From positions 1-50,947 of the forward strand of contig JAJDEA010000074.1 of the NCBI GenBank assembly GCA_029260035.1: a DNA stretch of 50,947 bases, in the 5' to 3' direction. The notes beneath the pieces are model-generated. The model was not told the DNA's origin and did no database searches. It was given only the letters and a program-made list of their open reading frames with translations. The translations under genes were made by a program, and so were the position numbers. Positions 34,723 to 43,221 of the stretch are shown here, piece after piece. This stretch comes from Phycisphaerae bacterium. Lineage in GTDB: Bacteria; Planctomycetota; Phycisphaerae; UBA1845. Positions within the stretch are counted from its first letter, which is position 1; every line of letters starts with the position of its first letter.

Positions 34723-37700
34723 ATGCAACAGTCAAGATTGATCAGCACCATCGGAGCGCTATGCAGTCTAGCGCTTGTGAATTCCGCTTTTGGCCAAGGT
34801 AGGCCGGATTTAACTGCGTCCGTCTTCGTCGATCAAAACGGCGAAGCCATCATCCGCGTGAACAACTTGGGGGAGGTGGCGTCGCCCAGTGTGCAGGTCA
34901 TCTGTGACACGAACGGATATGTGTCACTTTTTGTTGATGGCGATCTTGAGGCGGAGATGTGCCTACCCTCGATTGCCGCAGGCAGCAGCCTTGATTTGCA
35001 GTCAGGTGTGTTTTTGAACGGATCGAACAGGCGAATTCTGGTCTATGCCGATCCGAAGAATGAAATCCTTGAGGAGATTGAATTCAACAACGTTGCGTCG
35101 GGTGACTTGAGCATTACCTATCGAGAAGGCCACGATTTGGCAGTGGATCTAGTCATCGATGACGCAACGGGAGTCATCTCCTTCGATGTCACGAATGTGG
35201 GCAACGAGGACTTTGCCAACGAAAGCTCGATGACGGCGTGGCTTACCGTTACGGAAAGAACAACGCCGAATGGCTCGTTCGGGACATTTGGTTCGTATGC
35301 GTTCACGTTACCTACATTGCTCGTTGGCCAAAGTACTACGGTTGTACCATCGCCTGCATTGCCGGCAGCGACACTGAGGAATGCCTACAAGGTGGTGATG
35401 CAATTGGGGGCTGGGCAGGACCTCGATTCGACAAACGACAGAACCGTCGCGCGGTACATGCGTATGACAGAGGTTGACTCGGACTACGATGCGCCGGGCA
35501 AGCTCCTTCAAAACACCGGAATCACCGACCACATCAAGTGGTATCCGCCATGTGCTTCTGGGAATTGTCCATCTGCTGTCTTCTATTCATCGTGGGCGGT
35601 CGGCGACGGCTCCACAGTCGGGACAGCCACTATCAACCGACTCAAGTATTTCCTGCTCTTGCTGGAGCAGGAACGCGATCTTCACCTTACGTTGCCGCCG
35701 GTGACATTCTGTGTGACGGGCCAATATGAACCCTGTTATGAGCCTGATGATGTGGTAGACATTTACTTGGCACATGTTGCACATTCACTTTGGTTCGACG
35801 AACATGGCTTCGATATTCACGGGAACTCTCAATGGAAGCTACTCAACCTATCTGCTGCCGACCGAGATCTGTTAATGTTTGATAGCTCGGTTCTTTATAG
35901 GCAAATCACTCCCACAGACGGATCACTCAAATATGGAACTACTTCAAGCACACCTTGGAATCCACAGGTGATATTCGATTTCATGAAGAATGTAGGCATA
36001 ATAAACGGCATTTATTCTGAGGCGGCGCAGGATCAGATGGAATTGAACGATCGCGGCAAGCCGGAAGGGGCCGTCTGGGCATTCACAAACTGGTTCAATG
36101 CCTATATAAGGCATAAATTGCCAAACTCCCCAATTAACGGTGGCTTTGAAGGGTGGTTCCCTGACGAAAAGTTCATATTCGGATTGAGAGGACCTGAGAT
36201 TACAACGCCATTGCTTGGCGGTTGTTTCACTATTACAAAATTCGTCAGAAGTGTGTTTCGGCTGCTAAACATACCCGCCAGTGCTCCCGGTGCATTTTTG
36301 TTTGCAGGCGTCGGAACCGAGTGTGGGATACCGCATAATCGGTTCAAGTTGCCAACTATTACGAAGCCTGGCGCGACGAATCCGGGAGTAGTTGTTAATC
36401 ACACGGATGATCTGCACGCTTCATGGCTCCGGTCCTGGGATTACCAGATCGGGCATGTGCCAGCATACAGGTATTACTTCTCGGCGGATCAAGCGGCACT
36501 GGAGCTGGAGAACCAAGCGCCCGGCGTTCTTTGTCCGGGACAGTGTTCAGCCATCAACGATTCCAATTGCGATGCGGTCAATCCGGTCGTGGACATCGTC
36601 TGTGATTGCGACCCCAATCATCCTACGGACCCTGTTGCCAGTTGCACGCCTCAAGACTGTAATCCACTTACGGACCCTGCATGTAACACCTGTGCCCAAC
36701 AGGCCAACGTAAACGGTATACGGTTGATGATGCTTGCCGCCAAGGATTATTTACCTGCGTATTGGCTGGAACAGTATGGTACCCATTATGTCGATGACAC
36801 GCTTTCGTTGCTTGAGGTGAATCTTATTGCCACAAATGGTACACAGGTTCCCCAATGGGCGTTTCCCGTGTTGGATTCCACAGAGCGTGTAGCGTTCATG
36901 GATGCGCTCAAGGTGAAACTCATGTCGTTCGGAGCTGGCGGTTCTGAGGAAAATCAAATTGCGACAGGACTGACCTGGGTGCAGAAAAGGTTGTTTACTT
37001 CGCCAGAGAGACCACTCGGAACCCTTTGGCTTGACTGTAATAATAACGACACCAGGGATAGCGACGACATCGGCAATGGCAGTCTCGACTGCAATGGGAA
37101 TCTGATCCCGGACGAATGCGAGAACCTGCCGGATTGCAACGGTAACGGCACGGACGATGCCTGCGATGTCTTGAACGCGACAAGTCCGGACTGTAACGCC
37201 AATGGGTTTCCCGACGAATGTGAGATTGACCCGGCAACGACAACCGCAAGCGGGTCCTTCTATTGCGGAGTCTCCTGTACGGCAGGGTGCCCTGCGACGT
37301 GTATCCCGGATTGCAATGCTAACGGCGTGCCGGATGATTGCGACCTGACTGCGGCTACGAGTAGCGACTGCAACACAAACAACTATCCCGATGAATGCGA
37401 AATCGACGCATCCAGCGCGGCACCGGGTGGGCCCTATTTCTGCGGCGTCTCTTGTGCGGCCGGCTGTCCGGCAACTTGCGAATCAGACTGTGATGATAAC
37501 GGTACTCCGGATTCATGCGATCCGGATTGTGATGGGAACTCAGTTCCCGATGTGTGCGATATCACTGCCGGCACACATCAAGATTGTCAACCCGATGGCG
37601 TGCCGGATTTGTGTCAAATCATCCCGTTCGTTGACCAATCGCCGGATCTAGCGCCAATCGACAAAAATAACCACCCGACGTACACGATCGGAAATCCACC

Positions 37701-38796
37701 AATTGCTTACGGACCTGTCACGCTTACGTTCACCGCACATACATTCCATGTTGACCCTGACAACTTTATACTTACTTTTAGGGACAATATTGCCGTCAAA
37801 TTGAATAATAATTTTATCGATTTTGTTTTTGTGGACAACGCCGTATTTCAATCTTGTCCAGCCAACCCGGATGAGGATTCGTTGGTTGTCGATGCCGATT
37901 TGTTCAATTCATATGTAAACGGCGGAAATGTTACCATCTCATTCGCACCTGGGACTTTCGTTCAAGCTTGCCAGAATTCCTTTATTAATGTCAAGACCGA
38001 ATACAACGACCTTGATGGAAATAGTAACTCGATTCCAGATGCGTGTGAGCCGCAGGTTCCGCTTGCAGCCACGGGCTACCCCCACGAAGCAACAAAAAAC
38101 CGTTATATCTCCTTCGTGCCGAATCCGCTCAACGCGGGAGCGTTGATGGGATACCAAGTGACACACGTTGACAGCGGGCAGAGCTGGTTCATCAGCACGC
38201 CGAGAACGACGCCCGTAACCATCGATGGTCTCGGGTTGACCTATCTGGTGTCGGATGCCAATCCGCCGCTTTACGATTTTGGTGCGGAGCCGATTATTCA
38301 TGTCGGAGGCTGTATGATTGCACCGGATGAGACGTACGAAGTCCGCGCGACAACGGATGGCATTGGTTTCACAAATGCGATAACGGTGATTACCACGCCG
38401 CAACCGAACAACAGCAGATTCTGGGCAGACGTTGCTGGAGCGTTCAGCACGAATGGCGACGCTACTACAATACCTGTTACGCCTGCAGATTCCTGGCCGC
38501 CACCGGACGACATTCTAAATGGGAATGATAACGTGGCCGTCCAACGCGGTACTACTGGCGTGGACGCGCCCCACATAACGTGGACCGACATTCATCCGGA
38601 GACACCGGATCGAGTAACCAATGGTAATGATCTCTTACGGGTAACGAATGCTTTTGCAGTGGGAACTGGTGTGGAGTTCTATCCATTCAACCATCCGGAT
38701 GGCGGGCCGAATGGCGCGGGATGCACGATTTGCGATCCCAATAACCCTCCGGGGGTTTGCCCTGATCCGCCGTTGGAGTCGGCGCTGGCGCCGTAG
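34723..38796 (+). CDS. Large secreted CARDB/Cys-rich protein with possible transglutaminase-like domain
   Basis: 1357 residues from ATG at 34723, with a textbook AAGGAGG site. Signal peptide about 1-23 (ending NSAFG). Residues about 28-240 are CARDB-like beta domains (PDLTASVFVDQNGEAIIRV, and again HDLAVDLVIDDATGVISFDV). The central part (about 250-770) is not assigned, but GGCFTITKFVRSVFRLLNIPA-type sequence with Cys501 and a later LHASW with His565 recalls a transglutaminase-like core. Residues about 780-970 are DCNxNGxPDECE repeats, Cys- and Asp-rich and perhaps calcium-binding. The C-terminus has a dockerin-like pair (DDILNGNDNVAVQRG, RVTNGNDLLRVTNA). No sorting signal ends it. It is probably secreted or cell-bound by an unknown route. 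Confidence 0.78.
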   Translation: MQQSRLISTIGALCSLALVNSAFGQGRPDLTASVFVDQNGEAIIRVNNLGEVASPSVQVICDTNGYVSLFVDGDLEAEMCLPSIAAGSSLDLQSGVFLNGSNRRILVYADPKNEILEEIEFNNVASGDLSITYREGHDLAVDLVIDDATGVISFDVTNVGNEDFANESSMTAWLTVTERTTPNGSFGTFGSYAFTLPTLLVGQSTTVVPSPALPAATLRNAYKVVMQLGAGQDLDSTNDRTVARYMRMTEVDSDYDAPGKLLQNTGITDHIKWYPPCASGNCPSAVFYSSWAVGDGSTVGTATINRLKYFLLLLEQERDLHLTLPPVTFCVTGQYEPCYEPDDVVDIYLAHVAHSLWFDEHGFDIHGNSQWKLLNLSAADRDLLMFDSSVLYRQITPTDGSLKYGTTSSTPWNPQVIFDFMKNVGIINGIYSEAAQDQMELNDRGKPEGAVWAFTNWFNAYIRHKLPNSPINGGFEGWFPDEKFIFGLRGPEITTPLLGGCFTITKFVRSVFRLLNIPASAPGAFLFAGVGTECGIPHNRFKLPTITKPGATNPGVVVNHTDDLHASWLRSWDYQIGHVPAYRYYFSADQAALELENQAPGVLCPGQCSAINDSNCDAVNPVVDIVCDCDPNHPTDPVASCTPQDCNPLTDPACNTCAQQANVNGIRLMMLAAKDYLPAYWLEQYGTHYVDDTLSLLEVNLIATNGTQVPQWAFPVLDSTERVAFMDALKVKLMSFGAGGSEENQIATGLTWVQKRLFTSPERPLGTLWLDCNNNDTRDSDDIGNGSLDCNGNLIPDECENLPDCNGNGTDDACDVLNATSPDCNANGFPDECEIDPATTTASGSFYCGVSCTAGCPATCIPDCNANGVPDDCDLTAATSSDCNTNNYPDECEIDASSAAPGGPYFCGVSCAAGCPATCESDCDDNGTPDSCDPDCDGNSVPDVCDITAGTHQDCQPDGVPDLCQIIPFVDQSPDLAPIDKNNHPTYTIGNPPIAYGPVTLTFTAHTFHVDPDNFILTFRDNIAVKLNNNFIDFVFVDNAVFQSCPANPDEDSLVVDADLFNSYVNGGNVTISFAPGTFVQACQNSFINVKTEYNDLDGNSNSIPDACEPQVPLAATGYPHEATKNRYISFVPNPLNAGALMGYQVTHVDSGQSWFISTPRTTPVTIDGLGLTYLVSDANPPLYDFGAEPIIHVGGCMIAPDETYEVRATTDGIGFTNAITVITTPQPNNSRFWADVAGAFSTNGDATTIPVTPADSWPPPDDILNGNDNVAVQRGTTGVDAPHITWTDIHPETPDRVTNGNDLLRVTNAFAVGTGVEFYPFNHPDGGPNGAGCTICDPNNPPGVCPDPPLESALAP
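37189..37485 (+). repeat. 177-bp in-frame tandem repeat in secreted-protein gene
   Basis: A 59-residue unit beginning DCNANGFPDECEI, running through CGVSCTAGCPATC and ending with a DCNANGVPDDCD segment, recurs from 37366 with an incomplete second copy (DCNTNNYPDECEI, CGVSCAAGCPATC). The copies have diverged at the DNA level, so the duplication is old. Confidence 0.6.
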
Positions 38797-38828
38797 AAGA
38801 AGTAGGGTTAGTTTCGGTAATTGATTCG

Positions 38829-38878
38829 ATCGGGTTGGGGAGTGCTAATGTCGCTCCTCAGCCCGATTTATTTTTTTT
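38829..38878 (+). terminator. Intrinsic terminator of the large secreted-protein gene
   Basis: ATCGGG...CCCGAT closes a long stem with an inner GGAG/CTCC-type pairing, followed by TTATTTTTTTT. It starts 33 bp after the stop codon and also separates this gene from the convergent folD. Confidence 0.85.
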
Positions 38879-38907
38879 GCCGTGTGGAACTTGTTTCAAC
38901 CCGACTC

Positions 38908-39792
38908 TCACCCCTCCAGCCTTCTTGGCGTGGCGAGTTGCTTGGCTGCAGCTTCCGCGGCGCTTCGAAGCAGGATCGAAACTGTCACAGGTCCGACACC
39001 TCCGGGGACGGGTGTAATCACGCTCGCCAGCGGAGCTACTTCATCGTATGCAACATCGCCGACTACCTTCCGCTCGCCGTCTGATGATGTGACGGAGTTT
39101 ATACCCACGTCAATGACGATAGCGCCGGGCTTTATATGCTCAGCGCGAATCAAGCCAGGCTTCCCCACCGCGACGATCAGCAGGTCCGCATTTTGCGTGT
39201 GCTCAACGAGATCGCGCGTTGCGATATGGCAGGCGGTAACCGTAGCCATCTCGTGCAAAAGGAAAAGCGATATCGGCTTGCCGGCAATATCACCCTGCCC
39301 GACAACCACGGCGTTCAAGCCCCGAGGCTCAATCTTCGCCTCTTTCAGGATTTCCATAACCGCGAGTGCAGTGCATGGGGCCATGATCGGATTGTCGTAA
39401 AAGAGCAGGCCGATGTTGGACGGATTGACGCCTTCGACATCCTTGTATGGATCGATGGCAAGTTGCATCACAGCTGTGTCAATTCCTTCGGGCAAGGGAA
39501 GGTTCAGAACAATTCCCGTCACGGCGCTGTCTGCGTTGAGCTGGCGAATTTTGTCGCGAACGGCCGACTCCGATGCATCCATCCCCAGGGTGTGAAGGCG
39601 GTAATCAATGCCCACTTCCTCGCAGCGTCTTCGCTGGGATCGCGTATAGATTTCTCCCGCGCTGGGATCGCCCACGAGAATCGCATCCAAACTAACGCGC
39701 ACGCCTTTCGCTGCTAGCGCCTCGACCTGCGACGTCGTTTCGCTCTTGATGCGACGACCGAGAGCCTTTCCGTCTATGACCTGTGTTGTCAT
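38908..39792 (-). CDS. folD: FolD-family methylenetetrahydrofolate dehydrogenase homologue with altered active site
   Basis: 294 residues from ATG at 39790-39792. The fold and most family motifs are intact (IDGKALGRRI, LVGDPSAGEIY, CEEVGI, NLPLPEGID, ADLLIVAVGKPG, GAIVIDVGIN, TPVPGGVGPVTVSIL), and it aligns end to end with E. coli FolD. Yet the three residues that define the active site are changed: the catalytic Lys is Gln53, the conserved Gln is Asn97 and the conserved Asp is Glu120. The nucleotide loop GRSxIVG reads GQGDIAG (165-171), losing the Arg and Ser near the NADP 2'-phosphate. Loss of cyclohydrolase activity and a shift to NAD are plausible. It lies 77 bp after the M48 protease gene. 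Confidence 0.85.
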   Translation of the reverse strand: MTTQVIDGKALGRRIKSETTSQVEALAAKGVRVSLDAILVGDPSAGEIYTRSQRRRCEEVGIDYRLHTLGMDASESAVRDKIRQLNADSAVTGIVLNLPLPEGIDTAVMQLAIDPYKDVEGVNPSNIGLLFYDNPIMAPCTALAVMEILKEAKIEPRGLNAVVVGQGDIAGKPISLFLLHEMATVTACHIATRDLVEHTQNADLLIVAVGKPGLIRAEHIKPGAIVIDVGINSVTSSDGERKVVGDVAYDEVAPLASVITPVPGGVGPVTVSILLRSAAEAAAKQLATPRRLEG

Positions 39793-39869
39793 TCTATCGG
39801 CACCGTTTTCAATATAAGGTAATGCGTTCATCTTTTCAGAGAGCCTGGCAACCATTCAATCAACATCTA

Positions 39870-41468
39870 TCATTCCGCAGGCGACTCCACAGGGGCAAGC
39901 TGTAGAGTCATAATTGCAGGCTGAGAAACGGTCTGCCAATAGTAGGCGGAGCAGAGCGCCCCCGCTACCGCGACGAAGATCATTGTTTTTTTTGCACGCG
40001 CAATGACTCGATCAAACCGGCGAGCCTGGATCGGATCGCCAGCCAATGCCATCAAGAACCGTGTGCGTACTCCAATTGACGAATGTCGCCAACTATGTTC
40101 TTCGTGTGGAATGCCATTGAGAATAGCGACTCGATCGAGCGCAGACGCAAACCTATGGGCACCGGTCATGCAAACCCGGCTCTCATCCCGTCGTTCACTG
40201 ATCCGATCGGCATGAACACTGCACGGGTGGATGCACGCTTGCGGGCCTGGGGTTACGCAGTGCGCACCAAACAGATCCGCCTGGCGTTCGAAACGCCTGG
40301 AAAGCCAGCCGAATCCAACCGCCCAAAAAATGATCGTCGCCGCAACGCCGACCCCTTCTACCGTTAGCAACATGCTGCCGGCCACCTCTCCCTCGCCTCC
40401 GAGCAAACGCGCCAAGCCTTCCATCGTGCCCGCGACGATAACCCAGCCTACAAACGCGAATACGAGAAAATGCTGTATGTGCCGATGTTTCACATGACCG
40501 ACTTCGTGACCAAAAACGGCTTCCACCTGGGTTGGCGTCATGGACGCGAGCAGCGCGTCGGAAAGCAATACATAGCGAACAGTGGGCAGCACACCCATGA
40601 CCGCCGCGTTAATCATTACGCCACCGCTCTCCCAAACCAGAATGTCCCGGCAGCGCAAACCCACCTTTTGGCAAATCGCCTCCAGCCGATCCCGAATCGG
40701 TCCTGACTCAAGCGGCCTGGTCCGCCATATTCTCCGAAGTATCACCGGCGCAATAACAAAAACGACAGCGGCCACAATACCAAGCACGCCATCCGCTGCC
40801 CATATGACACCAGTCCAGCTTTGCAGCGATTTTTCGTAGTAGCGAGTGATGTTTGCCGCAAACAAGATGAAGGTCATGGGTATGGCAACGATCAAGAGGT
40901 AATGCCGAACGTGAAAATCCAGATACGCCCCGAAACGCCAGACATCCTGTGGACGGGCGGAATCTGTTTCGTCGCCAGTCGGTGATTCGACCCGCATCGC
41001 TTCTTCGAGCGGATACGCTGTGATCCAAAGTAGAATCAAACCGACCACGAAAGGGCTGACCGCGATCAAATCGCCAACAATTTGCAGCGAAGGCAACTGT
41101 GTTCCAAGTGCCAACCAAGTGCACCAATTTGTAAGGAACACTGCCGCAGCAAGACCCGCCAAAAGCAGGCCACGGAGCACCGCCAACACTCGTTGGTGAA
41201 ACTGATGGGCGAGATGAGGGGCGTGTGGCTGCTTCCGGAGCCGATGACGGGCCCTCGCAGTAGCTATCATCCCACAAATCGTAGCGACTGCCGCAGGCGC
41301 CAGGGCAGCCGACAGGGTCCACCAGACATCATCTTTGGCTACGAGAATCCAACGTCCCGGATCCTCAGCCTGCCAAAACAGGCAGGCAAACGCCAGGATT
41401 GTCAAAAGATGCATGATAAACGTTCCCAAAAGGGCCAAAAGCACCCACCACGACCAGCAAGCTTGCAC
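39870..41468 (-). CDS. M48-family membrane metalloprotease (Ste24/HtpX-like)
   Basis: 532 residues from GTG at 41466-41468; ATG at 41412-41414 is an alternative. There are five or six membrane segments in the N-terminal 240 residues, the zinc motif HEVGH near 319-323, two further hydrophobic segments, then FERQADLFGA, which provides the third zinc ligand (Glu). A last membrane segment lies near the C-terminus. The order (N-terminal helices, HExxH, FERQAD) is that of Ste24-like CAAX or membrane-quality-control proteases. A Cys/His-rich stretch follows FERQAD (HCVTPGPQACIHPCSVH), which is unusual. It is probably the first gene of a unit with folD. The substrate is unknown; membrane protein quality control is likely. 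Confidence 0.85.
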   Translation of the reverse strand: MQACWSWWVLLALLGTFIMHLLTILAFACLFWQAEDPGRWILVAKDDVWWTLSAALAPAAVATICGMIATARARHRLRKQPHAPHLAHQFHQRVLAVLRGLLLAGLAAAVFLTNWCTWLALGTQLPSLQIVGDLIAVSPFVVGLILLWITAYPLEEAMRVESPTGDETDSARPQDVWRFGAYLDFHVRHYLLIVAIPMTFILFAANITRYYEKSLQSWTGVIWAADGVLGIVAAVVFVIAPVILRRIWRTRPLESGPIRDRLEAICQKVGLRCRDILVWESGGVMINAAVMGVLPTVRYVLLSDALLASMTPTQVEAVFGHEVGHVKHRHIQHFLVFAFVGWVIVAGTMEGLARLLGGEGEVAGSMLLTVEGVGVAATIIFWAVGFGWLSRRFERQADLFGAHCVTPGPQACIHPCSVHADRISERRDESRVCMTGAHRFASALDRVAILNGIPHEEHSWRHSSIGVRTRFLMALAGDPIQARRFDRVIARAKKTMIFVAVAGALCSAYYWQTVSQPAIMTLQLAPVESPAE

Positions 41469-41903
41469 TCAGTTTCCAGTTCCGCCATCTGCAAACAGAA
41501 AATGCGCACCAAAACGCGATCGATGATGGAAGCCTTTTACCCGGCTTGCGACACTCACGAAAGATCAGCTGTAAAGTATCGGGGATTCAATCTGACTATG
41601 TTGACCAGGCCCAACTGAAGAGACTTTGAATCTGTCCAACCCGAGACTTGAAAGAATGACCGACGTACGATATACATGGAGCGGTAGTATTCTGAGGGAG
41701 AGTCCAAACATTGCTCGCGGTGAGCCATCCTGAGCGTTCAGGGGGAATGTCAGCGATGGCCTGATTGCAGTATGACCTTCTTCGGAAAAGCAGTAATCTA
41801 CTTGTTTGGGTTGTAGACGGCAGGGATCAGGGATTTTTGCCGGGCGCATTGAAGAGTGATGGGGTAATTTGCGGGAAGCCGCCAGAAACTGAGGAGAACT
41901 CCT
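41469..41903. other. Divergent intergenic region with plus-strand promoter and leader
   Basis: About 430 bp between the M48 gene (minus) and the coiled-coil gene (plus). The promoter at 41648-41676 implies a leader of about 220 bases before the TTG start at 41904. I found no known riboswitch in the leader and no further gene. Confidence 0.45.
41648..41676 (+). promoter_or_regulatory. Sigma70-type promoter of the cell-shape cluster
   Basis: TTGAAA (41648-41653) and TATACA (41671-41676) with an ideal 17-bp spacer. Transcription would start near 41683. Confidence 0.65.
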
Positions 41904-42797
41904 TTGAGTACACTGACGAAGGTTTTCGCCATATTGTTGGTCCTGTTCAGCATCACTTTCACAGTGATGACGATTTCAATTGTGGCGCAGGTACCACCAT
42001 GGAAGGAAACAGCGGAAAAGTATCGGGAACATGCTCAGATCGCAGATACAAATCTGCGAAATCAGATTGCCGCCAGTTCTGCGAGGCTCGCCACGGCGAA
42101 CGATGCGATCAGACGAAACGTCGCTGAGATAGGCAACGTTGGTCTGAAACTAAAGGAAGCAAGCAGCAAAGTGGGACAGCTCCAATCCGATATAGCTCGC
42201 GCGGAGTCGGAAAAGAGTAGCGCGGAGGCGATTAATCGTGGACTCATCGCCCAGTTGCAAAGCTCCGAATCGACAAGGCAAGAGTATCGCAAGCAACGAG
42301 ATGGCTTGGAAATCAAAAACATCGACCTTTCGAAGCGCAATACCGAACTCAACGATCGCACCAACGAATTAACAGCGCAGATCGCAGTGATGGCCGAGCA
42401 AAAACGTCATTTCGAGCAACAAATAAATATCTTGCGTGCTGAAAACGACAAGCTGGCTAGCACCGGTCGAGGTGGGTCATCCGGGAATGCATTCGAGGAT
42501 CCAACCGGTGCGGCGATGGGACATGTTGTAGCCTCATCGCCCGTCGCAAAAATTGCTATTCGTGGGGAGGTCATCGATGTATCCGGCGACATCATCACAC
42601 TCAGCATTGGCGCTGCGGATAATGTCAAAGAGGGAATGGTGTTCGTTGTGCATCGTGACGACCAATATATTGGGGACATTCGTATCAGCCTTGTTTCTCC
42701 CAAGCAAGCAGCAGGGCGCCCCGTTGGGAACGATTTTCAAGCCGAGCCGGGCGATTCTGTAACAGACGCCTTAACTCTCAGTTCGTCGCGAGGATAG
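41904..42797 (+). CDS. MreC-like membrane coiled-coil protein upstream of mreB
   Basis: 297 residues, TTG start at 41904 with GAGGAG ten bases upstream; no other start fits the N-terminal membrane segment. One membrane helix (about 7-29) is followed by a long coiled coil (about 35-187) and a small beta domain (about 208-290) reading GEVIDVSGD, LSIGAADNVKEGMVFVV and YIGDIRI. The GAADNVKEGM part resembles the beta repeats of MreC (S-x-DGV-x-x-GM). The same order of helix, coiled coil and beta domain is that of MreC itself. With mreB and true mreC downstream on the same strand, I infer a second, divergent MreC-like scaffold in the periplasm. Confidence 0.7.
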   Translation: MSTLTKVFAILLVLFSITFTVMTISIVAQVPPWKETAEKYREHAQIADTNLRNQIAASSARLATANDAIRRNVAEIGNVGLKLKEASSKVGQLQSDIARAESEKSSAEAINRGLIAQLQSSESTRQEYRKQRDGLEIKNIDLSKRNTELNDRTNELTAQIAVMAEQKRHFEQQINILRAENDKLASTGRGGSSGNAFEDPTGAAMGHVVASSPVAKIAIRGEVIDVSGDIITLSIGAADNVKEGMVFVVHRDDQYIGDIRISLVSPKQAAGRPVGNDFQAEPGDSVTDALTLSSSRG

Positions 42798-42869
42798 ACT
42801 TAGACTTGAGTTCGCAACGCCAGACGTAGAGGACGTCGCGTTGTTCTATTGCGATAGGAGACGGTCGCT

Positions 42870-43028
42870 ATGAGTGAAGGCCCGGTCGGCACAAAGCCTG
42901 AAAACGATGTTTACACTGTTCTTCTCGTTCTCGCGACGGTGCTCGTTGCGGGCGCGACGATTTACCTGGGCATTCGGAGCCAACAACTGTTTGGCTCCTG
43001 GAATCCGTTCAGCTTCACGGGCGCGTAA
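42870..43028 (+). CDS. 52-residue single-span membrane protein in mre cluster
   Basis: A short gene with a clear ribosome-binding site (TAGGAG) before ATG at 42870. It encodes MSEGPVGTKPENDVYTVLL and on: a short polar N-terminus, one membrane helix (about 14-35) and a polar aromatic tail (SWNPFSFTG). It lies 72 bp after the MreC-like gene and about 190 bp before mreB, all on the plus strand. Size and position suggest a small partner of the morphogenetic complex. No family is recognised. Confidence 0.65.
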   Translation: MSEGPVGTKPENDVYTVLLVLATVLVAGATIYLGIRSQQLFGSWNPFSFTGA

Positions 43029-43078
43029 TACAGACGACCGATTCCGACACAAGAGTTTTAGTCGGCCGCTCGTCTAAG

Positions 43079-43110
43079 AAGGCACTTTGGCTGGAAACGC
43101 CTTTTTCTTT
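43079..43110 (+). terminator. Weak terminator-like hairpin before mreB
   Basis: AAGGC and GCCTT pair around a 15-base loop, and T-rich sequence follows (TTTTTCTTTTC). The stem is only five bases. It may partly separate the two upstream genes from mreB. Confidence 0.4.
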
Positions 43111-43221
43111 TCACGTTGTTGACGAAAATCCTTTGGTTCTCGTCGGCTTTCGAGTAAAACACCGTACTTGTGTTGATTCCACATTCGCTTCGTTGCATCT
43201 CGTCATGAGAAAGGAAACCGC

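Noticed and set aside
37189..37485. CRISPR-like or mobile repeat
   Set aside because: The repeat is in frame inside a coding region and encodes Cys/Asp-rich protein modules with diverged codons.
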